Shown: in pieces, positions 45,924 to 56,238 of the stretch
Position numbering within the stretch: the stretch's first letter is position 1
Layout of the letters: every line of letters begins with the position of its first letter
DNA from: Stictocephala bisonia
Taxonomy: Eukaryota > Arthropoda > Insecta > Hemiptera > Membracidae
DNA length: 64,000 nt
NCBI GenBank assembly: GCA_035578905.1
Contig: JAQJVL010000123.1
Span: forward strand, 496,001-560,000
Direction: 5' to 3'
Made by a program: the position numbers and the translations under genes
Notes under the pieces: generated by a model
Databases searched by the model: none
What the model was told of the DNA's origin: nothing
The model's input: the letters and a program-made list of their open reading frames with translations, nothing else

Positions 45924-46063
45924 TTGAAGTAGCGTATAACTAACTATGTAATTGGTTTTGTTTAAGTCATTGACATCGTTTAAAGTAAGCATAATGAATT
46001 ATCGTTATATTTAACAAAAACCAGTAAACACATTATTTAGTAGAATGATGTTATTTATAGTAG
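45340..46063. repeat. Left arm of a 0.72-kb inverted duplication
   Basis: Matches the reverse complement of 46977-47942, except for the SINE present only in the right arm. It covers most of piggyBac-like element 1 plus about 140 bp of flanking DNA, including the same mutated TTGA target. The duplication therefore happened after the insertion. Confidence 0.9.
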
Positions 46064-46976
46064 AAACAACATTTTTTAATGTTGTGCATAAGATGTGTTC
46101 TTGAAGTACTGTCTTAAAAGTTGATTGGAGAGTCTTAGAATGTGCATTTCTTATTGTCCTAAATAATCAGTAAAAAATATACTTTTTAGTTAAAGATACA
46201 TTATCTTATCTTAAGCTTATTTATTGATTTTTTGTGTGAACTATTTTATGTAATCTTCTATAACTGTTTTTTGTGTTATTTTAATTTTAAAATTTATTGA
46301 ACTTGGCTTGAATTGAATTGAACTTATTGACCATTAAGATAGCATAACATTCATAAAATATATTTCTATATATAAATGTAAAAGGTGGTTAAAAGGAAGA
46401 AATTAAAACTTGAATTTTAGAGGCCTGGACATTATAAGTATTTGTATTCATTGAATGGATTGATAACTTGTCCGTAGGAATGGATTGATTCCTGTGCATT
46501 CTAATTATCGAACATTCCAGCCAGCATGGCAGTATAAAGTGACTAATTGTTATCATATTCTTATATATACAATGCAGTTTTTAAACAGTAGTTCAAGGGA
46601 AAAGTAAACTTGAATATGCAAGTTCTGTAATACAAGAATTAGTTTAAATTATTTGAATGCATTTAAATTTGAAAGCATCACCTGATGTGATATTTTTATC
46701 TTCTGTCATTATTTATGTTCTTCCTAATTGCCTTTGATGCTGAGAATAGAAATTTTCCTCCCTGGCCATTTAAAAACTAATATGTACACCAGTTTGAATG
46801 AGCTGCATATAGAAAATTGAGCTTCTGCACAAATAATCAAAATAGTTTTAGGTCTCTTACTTTACTGTGTTGGCCCAGGAGACTTAGTGAGCTCAATGCC
46901 TTCCATCTCTCTGTTGACTCTGCAACCTGTTGCCAGCTCTCCCTCACATCAAGTTTGTCAAAGTCCTCCCAAAGTC

Positions 46977-47942
46977 CTACTATAAATAAAATCATTCTAC
47001 TAAATAATGTGTTTACTGGTTTTTGTTAAATATAACGATAATTCATTATGCTTACTTTAAACGATGTCAATGACTTAAACAAAACCAATTACATAGTTAG
47101 TTATATGCTACTTCAACCCTTTTAGCGCTCCGCCGCCTGGCCCATGGATATTCCCAGAAGTGCTAAGAAGTTTTGTGCGAAAATGTAGTTTTAGTAAAAC
47201 ACTCATCTTAGATTCGTTATTTGTTGTCATATCTTCATAATTTTTATTTTGTATTGTAACAAAATAAACAGAGAACAGCCACATGACAAGAAAACACACA
47301 CAAGAGTATTTTTTATTTATTCAAAAATGAAGAACAAATTTCATATATTTTCAGTACATTTTTATAAAAAAATAAGAAGTATAGAGGAAATATAAAAAAT
47401 ATTGTCCTTACAAACATTTTTTGAGAACTTGACATTTGAAACATATGTTTTGAACAAACAAGCAATAACTATTGTTCTACGATAAGTATATGAAATTGCA
47501 CTGTTTTATTTCTATAAAACCATTATTATAATAACAAATTATTGCTGTGAATGAGGTATTTTTGTTTTGAAGCATCAGCTTTTCATCAATAACACTGCGT
47601 AGCAAGGAATTTTGGGCGAGCTGGTGGCCGAGTGGTCTAAGGCGTCAGGACTTTAAGCTTGGGTTAGAGATAGCGCTGGTTCGAATCCGGCCTAGACTGG
47701 AAGATTTATCAGTAATATTCACCTTCTACTGTACTGGTTCGCCCCCTTTCTCTGTCTGAATAAGTTCCTCGCACATATCAATAGTCTATGAGGAATGGGT
47801 AGAGTAAGATTAAGAAGGAGGTTGGCCTCTCCTTTAAAAAAAAATTTGTTCGCGGCAAAGTTTTTATTAGCTACGCTAAAAACAATGAATTTATCATAAA
47901 TATGGAACAAAAAAGTTCAAAATAAACATTTTATAAAACCGT
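46977..47942. repeat. Right arm of the inverted duplication, interrupted by a SINE
   Basis: Inverted copy of 45340-46063; the two arms are separated by about 0.9 kb of other sequence. The left end of the piggyBac-like element is absent here: homology stops at about 47942, just before the Myb/SANT-encoding transposon at 47965. Confidence 0.9.
47612..47848 (+). mobile_element. tRNA-Leu-like SINE
   Basis: TGGCCGAGTGGTCTAAGGC is an A box of the long-variable-arm (Leu/Ser) tRNA type, and GGTTCGAATCC is a perfect B box. A tRNA-unrelated body follows and ends in a poly-A run. The matching arm at 45439-45450 reads straight through (GCGAACGATTCCTTGC), so this is a datable empty site. AATTT at both edges may be the target duplication. 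The acceptor stem does not pair, so it is not a working tRNA gene. Confidence 0.85.
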
Positions 47943-48294
47943 GTTTTCTTAGGTTCCCCATGTTGGGTGATGTGAATAAAAAGTAGAACATTCTCGAAGA
48001 AAATACTACTAAGTATTAGTATTTTCTCTAAACGAGGTGAATAATAAAATACTACTACTTGGTAGAAAATAGTTCGGCCCATCCGGAAGTCTGGAGAATT
48101 TACTACACTGTAAAGTTCTTTCCTGGAGTTTGCCTGTCGCGACAGGCTCTCCCCCTCTAACAACCTTAAGCGTCGAGCACACACTCGCTCGCTCACTCAC
48201 CCCTCTGTCATCCGTTTGTCCTGTCCCTGTCTGTGTTCGCTGCACCATTATCTTTGGCTTTGCGTGAGTGCGTGTACCTGCTGAACACCTGCGA

Positions 48295-49101
48295 TGTCCT
48301 TCAGTGACGAAGCTGCTGATTTAGAGTTCGATAAGAATGTTGTGAATGGGGCACTGTTTGTGCGTTTTTTAGGAGAAAACCCAATACTGATTGATAAGTC
48401 AAAAATTCCAAGTGTATTTACATCAAAGAAAAAGTAAGCTTGATTTTTTTGTTACCAGTCATATTTTTATCGGTCTTCTTTTTATTTTTGTCTTCATATT
48501 ATTAAACATTTTCAACAGTTGTGCCGAATTAGTAGTTTTTCCTACAGTTTGTACCAACACGTATTATGCTAATTAAAAAACTATTTTCAAAGAAAAAGGC
48601 ATGGGAGTGTATTTCTAAGGAGTATTTGCAAACTGTAGGAAAAACTACTAATTCGGCACAACTGTTGAAAATGTTTAATAATATGAAGACAAAAATAAAA
48701 AGAAGACCGATAAAAATATGACTGGTAACAAAAAAATCAAGCTTACTGATTGGGAAAAAGACTTTCTGGCACTAATCCATCACGAAGAAAATCCAGTGTT
48801 TACAAAGGTCCCAGAAAGTGTTAATGTGTATGGAAATGAAAACTCTGCCTCTTCAAGTGACATAGGCCAAGTGGAAGTGGACGAAGTACGACATTATATA
48901 ACGGAAATGGCGCCAAACGCACAAACATCCTCAATAAAGCAAAAAACAGCTTTAAGAAAAGGATGTAAACGGCTACTAGAGTACGAATCAGTGGAAACAA
49001 AGGAAATGTCTACTACCCAAATCCAGCGAACTGTTATTGCAGCAATTGCAATTACAACAGATCCAAATAGAAAAAGAGAAGATTTTGTTGGCAAATATTA
49101 A
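48295..49101 (+). pseudogene. Myb/SANT-like DNA-binding protein gene, disrupted by an inverted self-copy
   Basis: It starts at 48295 with MSFSDEAADLEFDKNVV, then ENPILIDKSKIPSVFTSKKK, then a stop. The reading continues at 48587 with SKKKAWECISKEYLQTVG and QLLKMFNNMKTKIKRR, as in the zeste/Myb-SANT-like domain (KxxAWxxIxxEY... QLKxxWxNxK). A one-base shift near 48705 leads into the last frame (48718-49101): TDWEKDFLALIHHEENPVF and onward. The 164 bp between the two SKKK blocks are an insertion: an exact inverted copy of 48630-48746 plus 36 bp. A polyadenylation-like AATAAA follows at about 49164. The protein is broken. Confidence 0.65.
48434..48746. repeat. 117-bp perfect inverted repeat inside the Myb/SANT gene
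   Basis: The left arm 48434-48550 is the reverse complement of 48630-48746, with no mismatch that I can see. The insertion is bordered by an 11-bp direct repeat TCAAAGAAAAA (48423-48433 and 48587-48597). Confidence 0.92.
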
Positions 49102-49984
49102 AAAAGCAATCAACAAATGCAGCTACAAGCACAGTCGATCTTTTTTAATACAAGATTTTTTTCAATAAATTAAAACCTCTAACCTAATCCTTACCAAAAC
49201 AAAACTATACGTTAGATTTGTGTGGTTTATATGCGTGTGAGAGGGAACCGTGTAGGTTAGCGTATATATGTCTGGTGTGTGTGTGTAGTCTATGTATGTT
49301 ATGTACATTATGTTTATCTATATCCAGTGATAATTAGCCTTTCGTGGACTATGTATAGGGCCAATTAAAAACAAAACTTACTTTCACAAACAACATTGTT
49401 ATTTATTAATATACAAAACATTGTTATTAGTATAGTTCTGAAAATCTGAAAATTCTATTACAACTAAATATCAAAAATCAATACTAGCACAAAAACAAGC
49501 TAAGCTGTACTGAAATAATCAGTTTACTGTAATAACCAAAAATTGTCATTTTGGTTCTGGGTGGAATAGCTCCGCCATATGTCTCATCACTATCAGTTAA
49601 AAATTAATTAGTCAAAAAATCAACACTTTTATCGTCAAACCGTAATAGCTGTTTGCCACTGACCTTCTGCTGCTAGCGATATACCTTCTGCTCACGAACT
49701 TGCATGAACATCGCCATGTTGTCGACTGACATGGAAGTGAAGTCTGACCTAAACCACACTGCATAAAAATGAAAATATTCTACAGATGAGTAGAAAATTC
49801 GACTTTTTATTCACACAAAATCGGAGCAAATACTACCCCATCCGGATGAAAAGAAGTATTTTCTACCACGTAGAATTTACTTCGTTTTTATTCACTCGAA
49901 ATGAAGAATATTCTTCGAAAAAGAATTTTCTACTTTTTATTCACGTCACCCGTGGTCTTCTTCTAGCTGGACTCATATTATTAA

Positions 49985-50701
49985 TATGTTGACTGCCATG
50001 AGGGCCACCGGTGGCCCACACAAAAGTTTTAGCTCACGCCATGAGGGCCACTGACCCTCACTAGATTTCAGCCTGGTGCCACAGCTGTTTCTACGGTAAA
50101 ATTCAATATTCATTGTTCCGAGTTCTATGTTCTATGCAACCGGAAATGACCTCTCGAGTACAGAAATAGCCAACATCTGGTCTTTTGCCACCATTTTGTG
50201 AAGTTATTGATGAGGTACACCGGTGGCCCTCATGGCGTGGGGGCAAAACTTTACATATGCCATATGATATTATGTTTCAGCTGTTTTGTTGTTATGTTTA
50301 TATTTTCTTCCTGTGCGCTGATCAGCTTTTGGGGTTAGGTGTTTAGTAAGTGACATTGATTCTTTTTGTGAGAGAAACTAGTCTGTCTAAATGTCGTAAA
50401 AACTAGTTCAAATATATAAAAACGTATTTAGGATTGCTTTATTTAAAAACCAGAGGACCGTTTTCTATCACATTTTATGAGCTTTCAGAATATATCATTA
50501 AAAATTACGTAATACTAAAAATGGTGCTACAATTTGTGTTTGATTTATAAAAGACGCGGGGGCCACCGGTGGCCCACATGGCGCACAGCAGCACATATCA
50601 CGTGGGCTACCGGTGGCCCTCATGGCGTCAGGCGGACATACAGTTTTACTACGGCGGCCTCAAAATGACACAATAAATTATCTACGCTGGCAGTCAACGT
50701 G
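49985..50701. mobile_element. piggyBac-like non-autonomous element 2
   Basis: TTAA targets at 49981-49984 and 50702-50705. Ends read (left) TATGTTGACTGCCATGAGGG and (right, complemented) CACGTTGACTGCCAGCGTAG. The palindrome-containing motif CCACCGGTGGCC, or close variants, occurs about four times near both ends (about 50006, 50218, 50570, 50608), often flanked by CATGGCG, as subterminal repeats. There is no transposase. The length is 717 bp. Confidence 0.85.
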
Positions 50702-51486
50702 TTAACCGTCTTCACCAAACTTGTGTCATCATTAAATATACTGCATATTACTGATAATTCATTATTGATGTACTCTATTAAATTATGTTACTAAGTAATA
50801 ACATCAAGTTGAACAATGATTTTAAAAAATTAATTTGATTTGTACATTTAAAAATAAACTGCTTTATTTTAAGTCACAAAATAAATTTTGAGAGTTCCTA
50901 CCAATGAAAGCTAAAAGTAAAAGAGTTTAAGTAGAATTTAATATGTTTTAAATGTAATTGTGATGAAAAGTAATTTAAAGGTCAATATGATTTGACCACT
51001 TTTATGAAGCCACATTGGTATTGACCCACCCACCTGCCCATAGACAGTGATATTCAGTGTAATCTATATTAACTTAGCTATAATTTCTGGACCAAGCCTC
51101 CTGACTTGTGTAACCAAAATGTGTTATAGAATCATTATAGACTGTAGATTATAAGTATGAAAATAAGTAAATAGTTTTAAAAAAATTTTATGCCGAACTT
51201 TTAAAAAAGTTGAAAAGAATAGTGGCACGATATTTAAGTTATGAGTGTTTGAGTACAACAAGATTTCACAGTTTGGAATATTCAGTTAAGATGGTTTCTA
51301 GCATCTACGCTTTTTTATATATTTTTTGTTGATTTGGTTCAAACTTATGTTTTTTCAAATGTTTGTTCTGCTGGAGTGGTTTGGCCAACAAGGCAAATTA
51401 AAAACTATTATTTATTTGAGCTTAACTAATGCTTAAATTAAAAATTAAATGGTTTTGAGTGTGGAGTGAACTAACCTCTCTTTTAG

Positions 51487-51627
51487 TGCCAGAAGATGCA
51501 GGTATGACACCTGCACTGAGACGGCGCAGGGAGCGAGCCGAGAGACAGAGAAGTTTCCTACGTGAACAACGAGAAGCAACCCTGAGGGCTTCTCTCAGCA
51601 GCACAGATCAGTCAGGCAGTGAAGATG
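51487..51627 (+). CDS. Fhos: FHOD formin (Fhos), coding exon g: Arg/Glu-rich coiled-coil linker
   Basis: Encodes VPEDAGMTPALRRRRER, then QRSFLREQREATLRASLSS and a DQSGSEDG end. Highly charged helical segments with RRRRERxxRQ follow the FH3 domain in FHOD proteins. The acceptor is TCTCTTTTAG|TG and the donor GATG|GTATAG. Phase 1 on both sides, 141 bp. The donor is weaker than at the other exons. If the donor were skipped, the frame would run on only to a stop at 51642. Confidence 0.9.
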
Positions 51628-52330
51628 GTATAGTTTCACCATAATATGTTCTAGTAGATAGTTTACATGCTTTAATAGATACTCTACATCTATTATGTAG
51701 TTATATAAATGTAATGATCAGTAGTTAAATATTGGATACCTATTTCTTACATATTAAATATGATGTTTTATTGTTTCTGAAAAGCAAAAACTTTTTAATT
51801 GCTAAAGAAACTGATTTGCTTTGTTTTTCTGGCCAAGTGAATGTTTTTAGGATAGTTTGGAGAAATTTAATTGATTGATAGATTTGTACATATATTAAGG
51901 GAGTCAAATTTGTTGAGCATAGCTTCATACAAGTGCTTTGAGACATTTATACTTTATCATTAAAATATAAAGATAAGATTGTCTGAAAATAGCAGCTGAA
52001 TTATATACATATCAATATTCTTATCCCATTTAGAAAATGATATACGAGTGTAAACTATTAAGAAGCATGTTACAAACAAGTCTCATCTTTAATCTCTCAC
52101 CTTTAACATTGTTATTTATGTTTTTCACTTTGGTTTAAATATGCATACTGCAATATATAAAACTCTTTAATCCAAAGTCCATCAAATAAATGGTCTCAAT
52201 TTACTTTGTTAAACTCAAATTTATATTATGTTATTAATGTGTTTCTCCATAATATATTAATTGATAGATCTTCTATTGATTAAATATTGTTGTGGCCAAA
52301 TTGATCATTTATAACTAAAAATCTGAAATT

Positions 52331-52442
52331 GTATATTTTCATAACCAGTCCACATGTTGTATATTTTGATAACCAGTCCACATGGTGTATATTTTTATAA
52401 CCAGTGCAAATGGTGTATATTTTGATAACTGTTCTACGTGTT
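52331..52442. repeat. 28-bp tandem repeat, four copies
   Basis: GTATATTTTGATAACCAGTC starts at 52331, 52359, 52387 and 52415 with substitutions. It lies in the intron just upstream of exon h. Confidence 0.9.
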
Positions 52443-52492
52443 GCAAATTAAATTGAAACAATGACACTTTAACAAACTAAATGAATTCATAG

Positions 52493-52657
52493 GTGGTGTT
52501 CACAATGGTTTCTGCAACGGAGATTCACATGCTCGGACAGTGAAGGATCTTACCCAGAAACTAGCGTCCACTTTGGGCAGTCCGATATTAGATGCAGATG
52601 GCAAACCTGTGTCACGAGTAGGAGACATGAAGGGGATAATTTCTAAAGCAAAAGAAG
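52493..52657 (+). CDS. Fhos: FHOD formin (Fhos), coding exon h
   Basis: Encodes GGVHNGFCNGDSHARTVKDL, TQKLASTLGSPILDADGKP and VGDMKGIISKAKEG, a linker between the coiled coil and FH1. Phase 1 on both sides (165 bp). The acceptor is ATTCATAG|GT and the donor GAAG|GTAGCT. I place it in Fhos from phase, strand and position; I remember the family less well here. The next Fhos exon must also begin in phase 1, and none is seen before the FH2 exon at 62591. Confidence 0.85.
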
Positions 52658-53038
52658 GTAGCTTTAAAATAAACATTTTAACTGTATACAATATTATAAA
52701 AATAATGTGTTTTTGAAACAAAACTTGTCTAAAAAACTATTGGGTCAAAATTAAATTTACTAATTCAATTGCTATGTAACAATGTTTAGTTACATTGATT
52801 TTGGAAAAATTAAAATATTTGAAAAAGTACTTGCAATAGAAAATTATTCAAACTCTAAAATTTCAATCAAAATTTTCCAGTTTTTCATAAAAATTGAGAT
52901 TCTTAGCCCCTCAAATAAAAAAGTAGATTTTCTCCTTTAGAAATAAAATAACCAATATTTGTTACAACAAGATCTTTTCATGTTGAGTTTGACCGACATT
53001 TTTTCTGCAATTTACAGATTTTGGTGACGTTGTTACGT

Positions 53039-53267
53039 TTGCTTCCTCTCCGAAGCTCCCTGATTGGTTTTCTCATCCCTTCTGTTCGAGGCAATTTTGC
53101 ATTTAGTGGGGACGTCTATGTAAATACTTTGAGGAACGGTCTTTTCAGCCTGTTTTCGCCGCATCTTTTGCTGTCTTTTTTTTAAATTCGCTGCTTTTTG
53201 AACCGTTTTTCCGCTATGTTCCGGAGTTCCTGCAGGAAGTGAGAAATTGTTGTACGGTGCAGTGAGA
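53039..53267 (-). other. Open minus-strand stretch truncated by the assembly gap
   Basis: On the minus strand, coming out of the gap, a Lys/Arg-rich frame runs without stop (LPAGTPEHSGKTVQKAANLK, then KRRQ-like and KCKIASNRRDE) to a TAA near 53033. It is GC-richer than the intron. No domain recognised. It may be part of a mobile element that continues into the gap. Confidence 0.35.
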
Positions 53268-53367
53268 NNNNNNNNNNNNNNNNNNNNNNNNNNNNNNNNN
53301 NNNNNNNNNNNNNNNNNNNNNNNNNNNNNNNNNNNNNNNNNNNNNNNNNNNNNNNNNNNNNNNNNNN
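53268..53367. other. Assembly gap (100 N)
   Basis: Exactly 100 Ns, the usual placeholder for unknown length. It lies in the interval where the FH1-encoding exon(s) of the formin are expected. Confidence 0.99.
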
Positions 53368-54477
53368 AGGCTTTAAAAAATTTTACTTTTTTATCCAGCA
53401 AAAAAAATATTCTGACCATTAATTTTCAAATTATATTGGCACAGGCAAATACATGTACCACCAAATATAACACTCTTCTAGATTAATCCCTTGAAAATTA
53501 CATTTTTTCCCAAGTATACCACTAATAATTGACAAAGGATATACATTCAAACAAGTAGAAAAAGTAACAAATTAGACAATATGTGTGTGCAAGAATAAAT
53601 TGTGTGATTTCTTTTATTATTTGAGCAGTACTGGAGTTAAATGAGTTATCTTTTTGTAGTTTGGTTCTTGTATGTAGGTTGTTTCTGTTGTAGATCATCT
53701 ATGTATTTGTATATACTAAATGATATATTACGATTATGCTGTAAACTTACAATATAAATGTCGTAGGATGCTATTTTTGCATGGAAAAGGCTAATTTATT
53801 TTAGCGGATGCATGAAGGTTCATTGAATCATGAAAAATAGTTTGTGACAGTAGTACTTTGCACTAACTTGAAGGGAAATTGGTTGCATGTGTTTTTTTTT
53901 ACATTTTTTTTATTTGACGGTTATATCCTTCTAATTAGTCTATTTATGTAGTATATAGGCCTCTATCCAAATGTTTTATGTTAGCTTTGAATTCTTTTTC
54001 TTTAAAAACCTTCTCAAATCAGTAAAACGGATACTAATTTACACCTTTTATTTTAATTATAAATAAGTTGTTTCTTAGGCTAATCGATGTACAGTAGTAT
54101 TATGTCATAAAGACAAGAGCTGAGTCATTTGTATCCTGTTACTGGCCAAGTTATAACTAACAGTCTATACAGTGGAAAATCAATCTCTTAACAAATGGTT
54201 ATAATTTTATAGGATCAATTAACAGAATCATGATGTTAAAGTAGTTTATAGCATATGCTTAATTTTATCTCTTCAACAGATTTCACTCAATTATTCATTT
54301 TTAATTTTCATCAGACATTATAATGAAAGTTATAAACTTTTAGAAGAAGAAGAAATTATAACCATGCAAGTTATTGTGGAAACTTTCAGCACAGTATTTA
54401 GAAATAGACTTCACAAGTTTCATACATGCTAAACTTAACATCAGATAATGACTTAATTATTTGACCTTGACAAAATA

Positions 54478-55333
54478 CAGTAGAACCTTGATAGCACGAA
54501 CCTCAGTTGAACAAAGTCCTCAATAAAATGAATTTTTGAAACCGCCCTGAAGTTTCTATAACTCAGTGTCAATCAACTCATCAATAACACAAATTTTATT
54601 TGATTTTTAAGCATTCAAGAAATCTTTGTTGCATGAATGTGAGGAGGCAAAAAACACAAACTCGCCGATAACATGAATTCTCACAGTAAAAACTGTAAGA
54701 TCCAATCATTTCATGTCGAGACATGAAATCATAACTTCCATTTTCTGTGGCTGTTCTGCTGCTTCACACAGTATAGACTTAGCTTGGTTAAGAATGATTT
54801 GTTGTCTAAATGGTGGTGTTCAGAGAAATAGATTCACAGTAAATATGGCATGTTTTTCTTGCAATGCAGCATCATATTCTACGACATCAGGAGTATATGG
54901 TTTTTACTGTTCGTTTATTGTTTTTGCGCACTATAGTATATGATGTTTTGTTACATTACAGTATTTCTGAAGCTGCACAGAAAACCCATCTGATGTTATA
55001 TAATTCGCTTTTGATATATTTTAGAGTATTGGATTGATAAATAGTTCTTATGTTTACTTATTTCATGATTTTACTTCAACACATCATTCATATTCGAAAC
55101 AATTCCAGCTGCTTATAGAATAATTGTTGATTTGTTTTTACTCATTGAAAAACATTAGGTTTCAGTCAGTTCACCGTAGATAATTAATATTAGAGACAAC
55201 TTATTTTATGTGAAAATAAACTTCAATACCATGAAATTTGCCTGATTTAATCTCAAGACCACTATCCTCAGTTCACAAATACCTTAAACGCAAATTTTTG
55301 AACTCTTCAGATTTCTGGTTCAAGGTTCCACTG
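54478..55333. mobile_element. pogo-like (Tc1/mariner) non-autonomous element
   Basis: TA|CAGTAGAACCTTGATAGC at the left and, complemented, TA|CAGTGGAACCTTGAACC at the right: terminal inverted repeats with the CAGTxGAACCT start of pogo/Tigger-type elements and TA targets (54476-54477, 55334-55335). 856 bp. An open frame at 54713-54943 has no transposase motif. Confidence 0.8.
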
Positions 55334-56064
55334 TAGATCTCATTGTTGTTTTTATTAAAACAATTTGGAAATACTTTACCTTGTTGTATTAAAATGATAA
55401 TTTTAGGTTGTTCGCTGCTAACACCACATTTTTATGAAATCTTTGTTTAGTTTGTGTAACAGTTGTATGTAAGCATGAATAAATTTTAAATTAATACTTT
55501 TTACTGAGGAAGTAATTTTCAAAATGCATGTGTGTTTGTGAGGTTTAAAAAATATTTCTTAGTTTTAGATTAGAATTTAAATTTATTTATATCTTTAGAG
55601 ATGTTCAATACAGTATTGAACAACTTTATTTTCATTTAAAGATTTGTTAATATTCTTAAAGACAGCAAAGCTCTATTGATCCTACATCTGGAAACCCAGC
55701 CAGTTTACTACATAGTAATGCTTGAACATGAATTACTGTATTATTAAAAATTCATGTTTCAACATGTAAATCAGATATGGATCTTGACTTGCAATCCAGT
55801 GTTAAAAGTAAGTTAAAATACACATTTATTTATTGTAACAATATTTCCAAGTTAAAATTTACATAAATACATAAAATTTCATGATTGTGCGACATAAAGT
55901 CCAAATCAAGAAGTCTAAACCGAAAAGTCCAAGACAAAAAGTCCAAAAGCTGTAACAGCCAATACCTAAAAGTCTAAGCAAAAAGTCCAATACTTGTTAT
56001 TTTGAGCTTATTTTTATTTTGAACTTATTTTTATTTCAAAATGGTGCTTATTGAAGTAAGCAAC

Positions 56065-56095
56065 TAACCTAACCTAACCTAACCTAACCTAACCT
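56065..56095 (-). repeat. Interstitial telomere-like (TTAGG)6
   Basis: Six perfect TAACC units (TTAGG on the minus strand), the insect telomere repeat, directly followed by the 22-bp array. Confidence 0.9.
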
Positions 56096-56098
56096 GCG

Positions 56099-56238
56099 GT
56101 AGATCACGGATGCTACCCGAGTAGATCACGGCTGCTACCTGAGTAGATCACGGCTGCTACCCAAGTAGATCACGGCTGCTACCCAAGTAGATCACGGATG
56201 CTACCCGAGTAGATCACGGCTGCTACCCAAGTGGATCA
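56099..56238. repeat. 22-bp tandem array, about six copies
   Basis: The unit is GTAGATCACGG(C/A)TGCTACC plus two or three bases. Starts at 56099, 56121 and so on at 22-bp spacing. The last unit reads GTGGATCACGG. Confidence 0.92.

Larger units (their letters stand above)
47965..49951 (+). mobile_element. DNA transposon encoding a Myb/SANT-like protein
   Basis: The left end GGGTGATGTGAATAAAAAG and the complement of the right end, GGGTGACGTGAATAAAAAG, begin long inverted repeats (over 100 bp) in which GTGAATAAAA and TAGAAAAT motifs recur. Between them is one plus-strand gene with a Myb/SANT-like domain. Such a companion protein is known from PIF/Harbinger elements, but no DDE transposase is visible and no clear target duplication was found (GTT and GTG flanks), so the superfamily is open. 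Confidence 0.55.

Noticed and set aside
47616..47700. Functional tRNA-Leu gene
   Set aside because: A and B boxes are good but acceptor and anticodon stems do not pair and a SINE body with poly-A follows.
48009..48248. Minus-strand frames next to the Myb/SANT gene
   Set aside because: They cover the likely GC-richer upstream region of that gene and have no domain.
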